Made by a program: the position numbers and the translations under genes | DNA from: Campylobacter showae | Lineage (GTDB): Bacteria; Campylobacterota; Campylobacteria; Campylobacterales; Campylobacteraceae | Reading direction: 5' to 3' | NCBI RefSeq assembly: GCF_004803815.1 | Contig: NZ_CP012544.1 | Location: forward strand, 248,001 to 312,000 | DNA length: 64,000 nucleotides | Notes under the pieces: generated by a model | What the model saw: the letters and a program-made list of their open reading frames with translations, nothing else | Told to the model about the DNA's origin: nothing | The model's database searches: none | Part shown: positions 61,900 to 64,000 of the stretch, in pieces | How positions within the stretch are numbered: the stretch's first letter is position 1 | How the letters are laid out: each line of letters starts with the position of its first letter

Positions 61900-62838
61900 T
61901 TAGTCTATACTTGCCTTGTCTTTATATGCGTCCAATGTTTGGCGGTTTTCGATGTAGGTGTTTAGCTTTTTTTGATTTTCTTCAAAAAAGCTCTGGAAAT
62001 CTTGCTCGCTCGTCATCTTTTCTTCGCCGAATTTATCCAAAAGTACGTTTGATGTGCCCGTTAGCACGAGATAGCGTCTGTCAAGATGCTGAAAAAGCAC
62101 GACTTTGTTCGTATCATCAATCGATTTTTCGTAGATTATCTCCACGCCTTCGTCGCTTTTTACCTTTTCAAACCAGCCGTTTTCGCGCTTTGTTTTTATC
62201 GTTTTTTGCTTGTTTTTTAGCTTTGCCTTGATGACCAAAAGCACGACCAAAAGTAGCGCCAAAACGCCTAAAACCGAGTAATATCTATAATCGATCATAT
62301 CGCTCACGCCTTGCGTCATGAAATTTACGTCGCCGTTTTGCGCGCCTAAATTTAAGCCGGCACCTTGAGCAGACGCGGTCAAATTTGATGCGTTTTGATC
62401 GCCGGATAAATTCGTCGCCTCGGTTATATTTTCTCTAGTTTCTTGTGGAGAGAGTGCTGTTGCGGCGGCTGAGTTTGCTGCATTTTCAGGCGTCACGCGT
62501 ATGCGCAGGCCAAAGCCGTCGGTGGTTTTTGACGCGCTAACGGCCACCTGAGTGTCGCTTTTTATCACGAGGGCTAAATTTTGGCCTCTAGGCTCAAACA
62601 AAAGCTCTTGTAGTATGCTTGAATTTACGCTTTTTTCGATATTTTGATCGTTTTGCAGGTCTTTAAAAAGCAGGGTTATCACGCCGTCTTTTCGCTCTTG
62701 CAGGATCGCTCCGCTATAAGGCGCGTCAAAACTAAGCATGATATCGACGCGGTCACTGCGCTCGTAAATGTTGTAAGTAGATAAATTTGACCCCCAAAGC
62801 GCTACGAAAAACAACAAAAGCGCGGCGAAAATCCTCAT
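61900..62838 (-). CDS. FliO-like flagellar export gate protein
   Basis: A 312-residue protein. Residues 1-16 look like a signal sequence. A beta-rich periplasmic domain (about 17-115, AMIN-like) is followed by an Ala/Asn-rich linker. A membrane segment lies at about 188-205 (SVLGVLALLLVVLLVIKA). The C-terminal cytoplasmic part has VVLFQHLDRRYLVLTGTSNV, the FliO signature of 'LxxRRxLVL'. Its position directly after fliN is the same as in H. pylori and C. jejuni, where the gene is thought to be FliO. It is much larger than enteric FliO. It overlaps fliN by four bases. Confidence 0.7.
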   Translation of the reverse strand: MRIFAALLLFFVALWGSNLSTYNIYERSDRVDIMLSFDAPYSGAILQERKDGVITLLFKDLQNDQNIEKSVNSSILQELLFEPRGQNLALVIKSDTQVAVSASKTTDGFGLRIRVTPENAANSAAATALSPQETRENITEATNLSGDQNASNLTASAQGAGLNLGAQNGDVNFMTQGVSDMIDYRYYSVLGVLALLLVVLLVIKAKLKNKQKTIKTKRENGWFEKVKSDEGVEIIYEKSIDDTNKVVLFQHLDRRYLVLTGTSNVLLDKFGEEKMTSEQDFQSFFEENQKKLNTYIENRQTLDAYKDKASID

Positions 62839-63191
62839 AATTGCTCTCGTTTAAAGTACTGGATGACGGATTTTGAGTCTAGGATTTCATTTATCCTGAT
62901 GGCGAGGTTTTTTTCGTAGACCATTACTTCGCCCTTGCCGAAAATTCGGTTGTTTATAAAAAGCTCCACGCTCTCGCCGGCAGGCTTTTCTAGATCGATA
63001 ACCGAACCAACTTCGAGCTTTAAGAGCTGCTTTACGCTAATCGTCGTAGTGCCGAGCTCTGAGATAAAATCCACGCCGATATCCATCAGCTCGTCGTAGC
63101 TTTTAAAAAGCCCGCCGCGCTCTTGCAACATCTCCTGAACCCCTTGCAGCGCCGTTTCTACGGCATTTATCTCTTGTAGTTCTTCGCTCAT
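62835..63191 (-). CDS. fliN: Flagellar motor switch protein FliN
   Basis: A 118-residue C-ring protein. The C-terminal SpoA domain (about 45-115) has FISELGTTTISVKQLLKLEV, VGSVIDLEKPAGE and VYEKNLAIRINEIL. The N-terminal 40 residues are acidic. It overlaps the CheX-like gene and the FliO-like gene by four bases each. Confidence 0.95.
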   Translation of the reverse strand: MSEELQEINAVETALQGVQEMLQERGGLFKSYDELMDIGVDFISELGTTTISVKQLLKLEVGSVIDLEKPAGESVELFINNRIFGKGEVMVYEKNLAIRINEILDSKSVIQYFKREQL

Positions 63192-63604
63192 GCTTTTTTA
63201 TATCCTACTTGAAATGTTCTATTTTTGATTTTATAGACGCGCTTGTCGTCTAGTTTGACGTGAAAGCTCGTCCTACCTAGATACTCGGGAGTGCCTAGTT
63301 TATAAGCGTTTGCTTCGCGTTCGTTGAGTAGATTTTTAGCGTAGCCGATCGTGAGATTTGCCACCTCTTTGCAGATGTCGCTTAGCTCGTCTTCGGCTAG
63401 TTTATCGACGCCAAGAAGCACGCTAGCAAAGCGGTTTAGCGTATCTTTTTTAAAGTAAAGATAAAAGTGAAACTCCTCTTTGCCCTTAAAAATCGGCAAA
63501 CTCGATCCGTAAAATTCCCCCTCCGCGCTCTTTGCGCTCTCTACCTTGTAGCCCAGGGTATCCTCGCACAGATGCTTGATCCCAAGCTCCGCAACGTCCA
63601 TCAT
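63188..63604 (-). CDS. CheX-like phosphatase-type protein
   Basis: A 138-residue cytoplasmic protein. The segment LAEDELSDICKEVANLTIGYAKNLL has the E-x2-N-type phosphatase signature of the CheC/CheX/FliY family. The following TSFHVKLDDKRVYKIKNRTF forms the second half of the fold. CheX proteins dephosphorylate CheY~P. It is upstream of fliN, with a four-base overlap, so it is likely linked to switch control. It may be a CheX-like variant rather than true CheX. Confidence 0.7.
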   Translation of the reverse strand: MMDVAELGIKHLCEDTLGYKVESAKSAEGEFYGSSLPIFKGKEEFHFYLYFKKDTLNRFASVLLGVDKLAEDELSDICKEVANLTIGYAKNLLNEREANAYKLGTPEYLGRTSFHVKLDDKRVYKIKNRTFQVGYKKA

Positions 63605-63666
63605 CGCGCCGTCCTTTAAACAAAATTTTATAATTATACTTAAATTTAACGCAAACGCCGCTAAAT

Positions 63667-64000
63667 TTAAAAAAGTTTATTGATTTGCTTTATCAGCTCT
63701 TCGCCCTCAAATTTGGCCGTGAGCTTTACTATCTCGGTGCCGATTATCGCGCCGTCGGCGTAGGTTTTTACCTCGTCGGCATCGTTTTTATTTTTCACGC
63801 CAAAGCCCACCGCAACAGGCAGATCGCTTCTTTTTTTTAGACCCTCTACTAGCGCCTTTAGCCTCTCCTCGCTAGCTCGCTGCGACCCGCTCACGCCAAT
63901 AGCGCCCAGAGCATAGACAAATCCTGAGCCGAATTTTAAAATTTTATCCGCGCGGTTTTGCGAAGTGACGCTGATTAACGGGATGAGATCAAGGTCAAAT
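63667..64000 (-). CDS. trpA: Tryptophan synthase alpha subunit (5' end off the window)
   Basis: The last 110 codons of a gene that starts beyond the right edge. The reading LIPLISVTSQNRADKILKFG and FVYALGAIGVSGSQRAS, then LPVAVGFGVKNKNDADEVK and ADGAIIGTEIVKL, are typical of the TrpA C-terminal half and its TIM-barrel phosphate site. TrpA cleaves indole-glycerol phosphate and channels indole to TrpB. The order trpA, CheX-like, fliN and fliO is as in C. jejuni. Confidence 0.95.
   Translation of the reverse strand, partial: FDLDLIPLISVTSQNRADKILKFGSGFVYALGAIGVSGSQRASEERLKALVEGLKKRSDLPVAVGFGVKNKNDADEVKTYADGAIIGTEIVKLTAKFEGEELIKQINKLF

Noticed and set aside
1-64000. Recurring AAATTT words as a possible CRISPR or dispersed repeat family
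   Set aside because: Spacing is irregular, the word is only 6-10 bases long and it falls in many reading frames, so it is a compositional or DNA-level signal rather than an array.

Overview
The window is a stretch of a Campylobacter chromosome. Nearly every recognisable protein reads as Campylobacterota: a CheV-CheA(with receiver)-CheW set, a PerR-type Fur protein, a CosR/HsrA-type regulator, a CXXCH-type NrfA, DUF2920 proteins and a FliO-like/FliN/CheX-like set. The gene order, as I recall it, matches blocks of the C. jejuni map: lpxB-greA-phosphoesterase-cheV-cheA-cheW-serB-tal; rplY-pth-lptG-lysA-pheA-hisC-fliF-fliG-fliH-dxs-perR; ubiE, xseA, serC; fabH-plsX-rpmF-yceD-ndk-fdxA/ahpC; folB-cosR; trpA-CheX-like-fliN-fliO. 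Base composition looks mid-40s % GC by eye, well above C. jejuni, which points to the oral/anaerobic group (C. rectus, C. showae, C. curvus, C. gracilis). I cannot fix the species. No rRNA, tRNA, CRISPR array or insertion sequence was seen.

Layout. 1-6.7 kb (minus strand): YceI-like protein, MenA-type prenyltransferase, a SUKH (SMI1/KNR4) protein, a secreted-protein gene broken by two in-frame stops, outer-membrane phospholipase A, mobA, tcdA, surE. 7-9.4 kb: nrfHA nitrite reductase behind an AT-rich region. 9.5-31.5 kb (plus strand): a long housekeeping run covering LprI-like protein, lipid A genes, greA, chemotaxis core, serB, tal, an unusual PilT-like ATPase, rplY, pth, LPS permease, lysA/pheA/hisC, the flagellar MS-ring and switch genes, and dxs. 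31.5-32.8 kb: perR behind an 850-base gene-free stretch. 32.8-38.7 kb: an accessory block (SUKH-like protein, leucine-rich protein, exported tyrosine/dual-specificity phosphatase, DIP1984 protein, and a lipoprotein triad DUF799/DUF4810/CsgG-like). 38.7-43.2 kb: xseA, ubiE, a CYTH-CHAD triphosphatase-like protein, serC. 43.4-48.2 kb: a membrane protein and three DUF2920 units, two of them fused in one gene. 48.3-52.4 kb: fatty acid and phospholipid genes, rpmF, yceD, ndk, fdxA and divergent ahpC. 52.5-60.6 kb: PilZ protein, HerA-like ATPase, a G-rich hairpin intergenic region, plsY, folB, cosR with an adjoining histidine kinase, and a Ppx/GppA protein. 60.6-64 kb (minus): AT-rich PD-(D/E)XK protein, FliO-like protein, fliN, CheX-like protein and the end of trpA.

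How they fit together. Three oxidative-stress elements lie in one window (PerR, a CosR-type regulator, and the fdxA/ahpC target pair), as do much of the chemotaxis and flagellar switch machinery. The most interesting points are: (1) the CosR/HsrA-type regulator, an orphan in C. jejuni and H. pylori, here keeps the canonical phospho-acceptor Asp51 and overlaps a full histidine kinase gene; (2) the palindromic word AAATTT is very strongly over-represented, inside and outside genes, and fits the RAATTY motif linked to self-DNA recognition in C. jejuni transformation; (3) the tandem and fused DUF2920 hydrolase-like units; (4) the CsgG-like/DUF4810/DUF799 envelope triad; and (5) a PilT-type ATPase with a ~380-residue acidic N-terminal extension and no pilus genes nearby.
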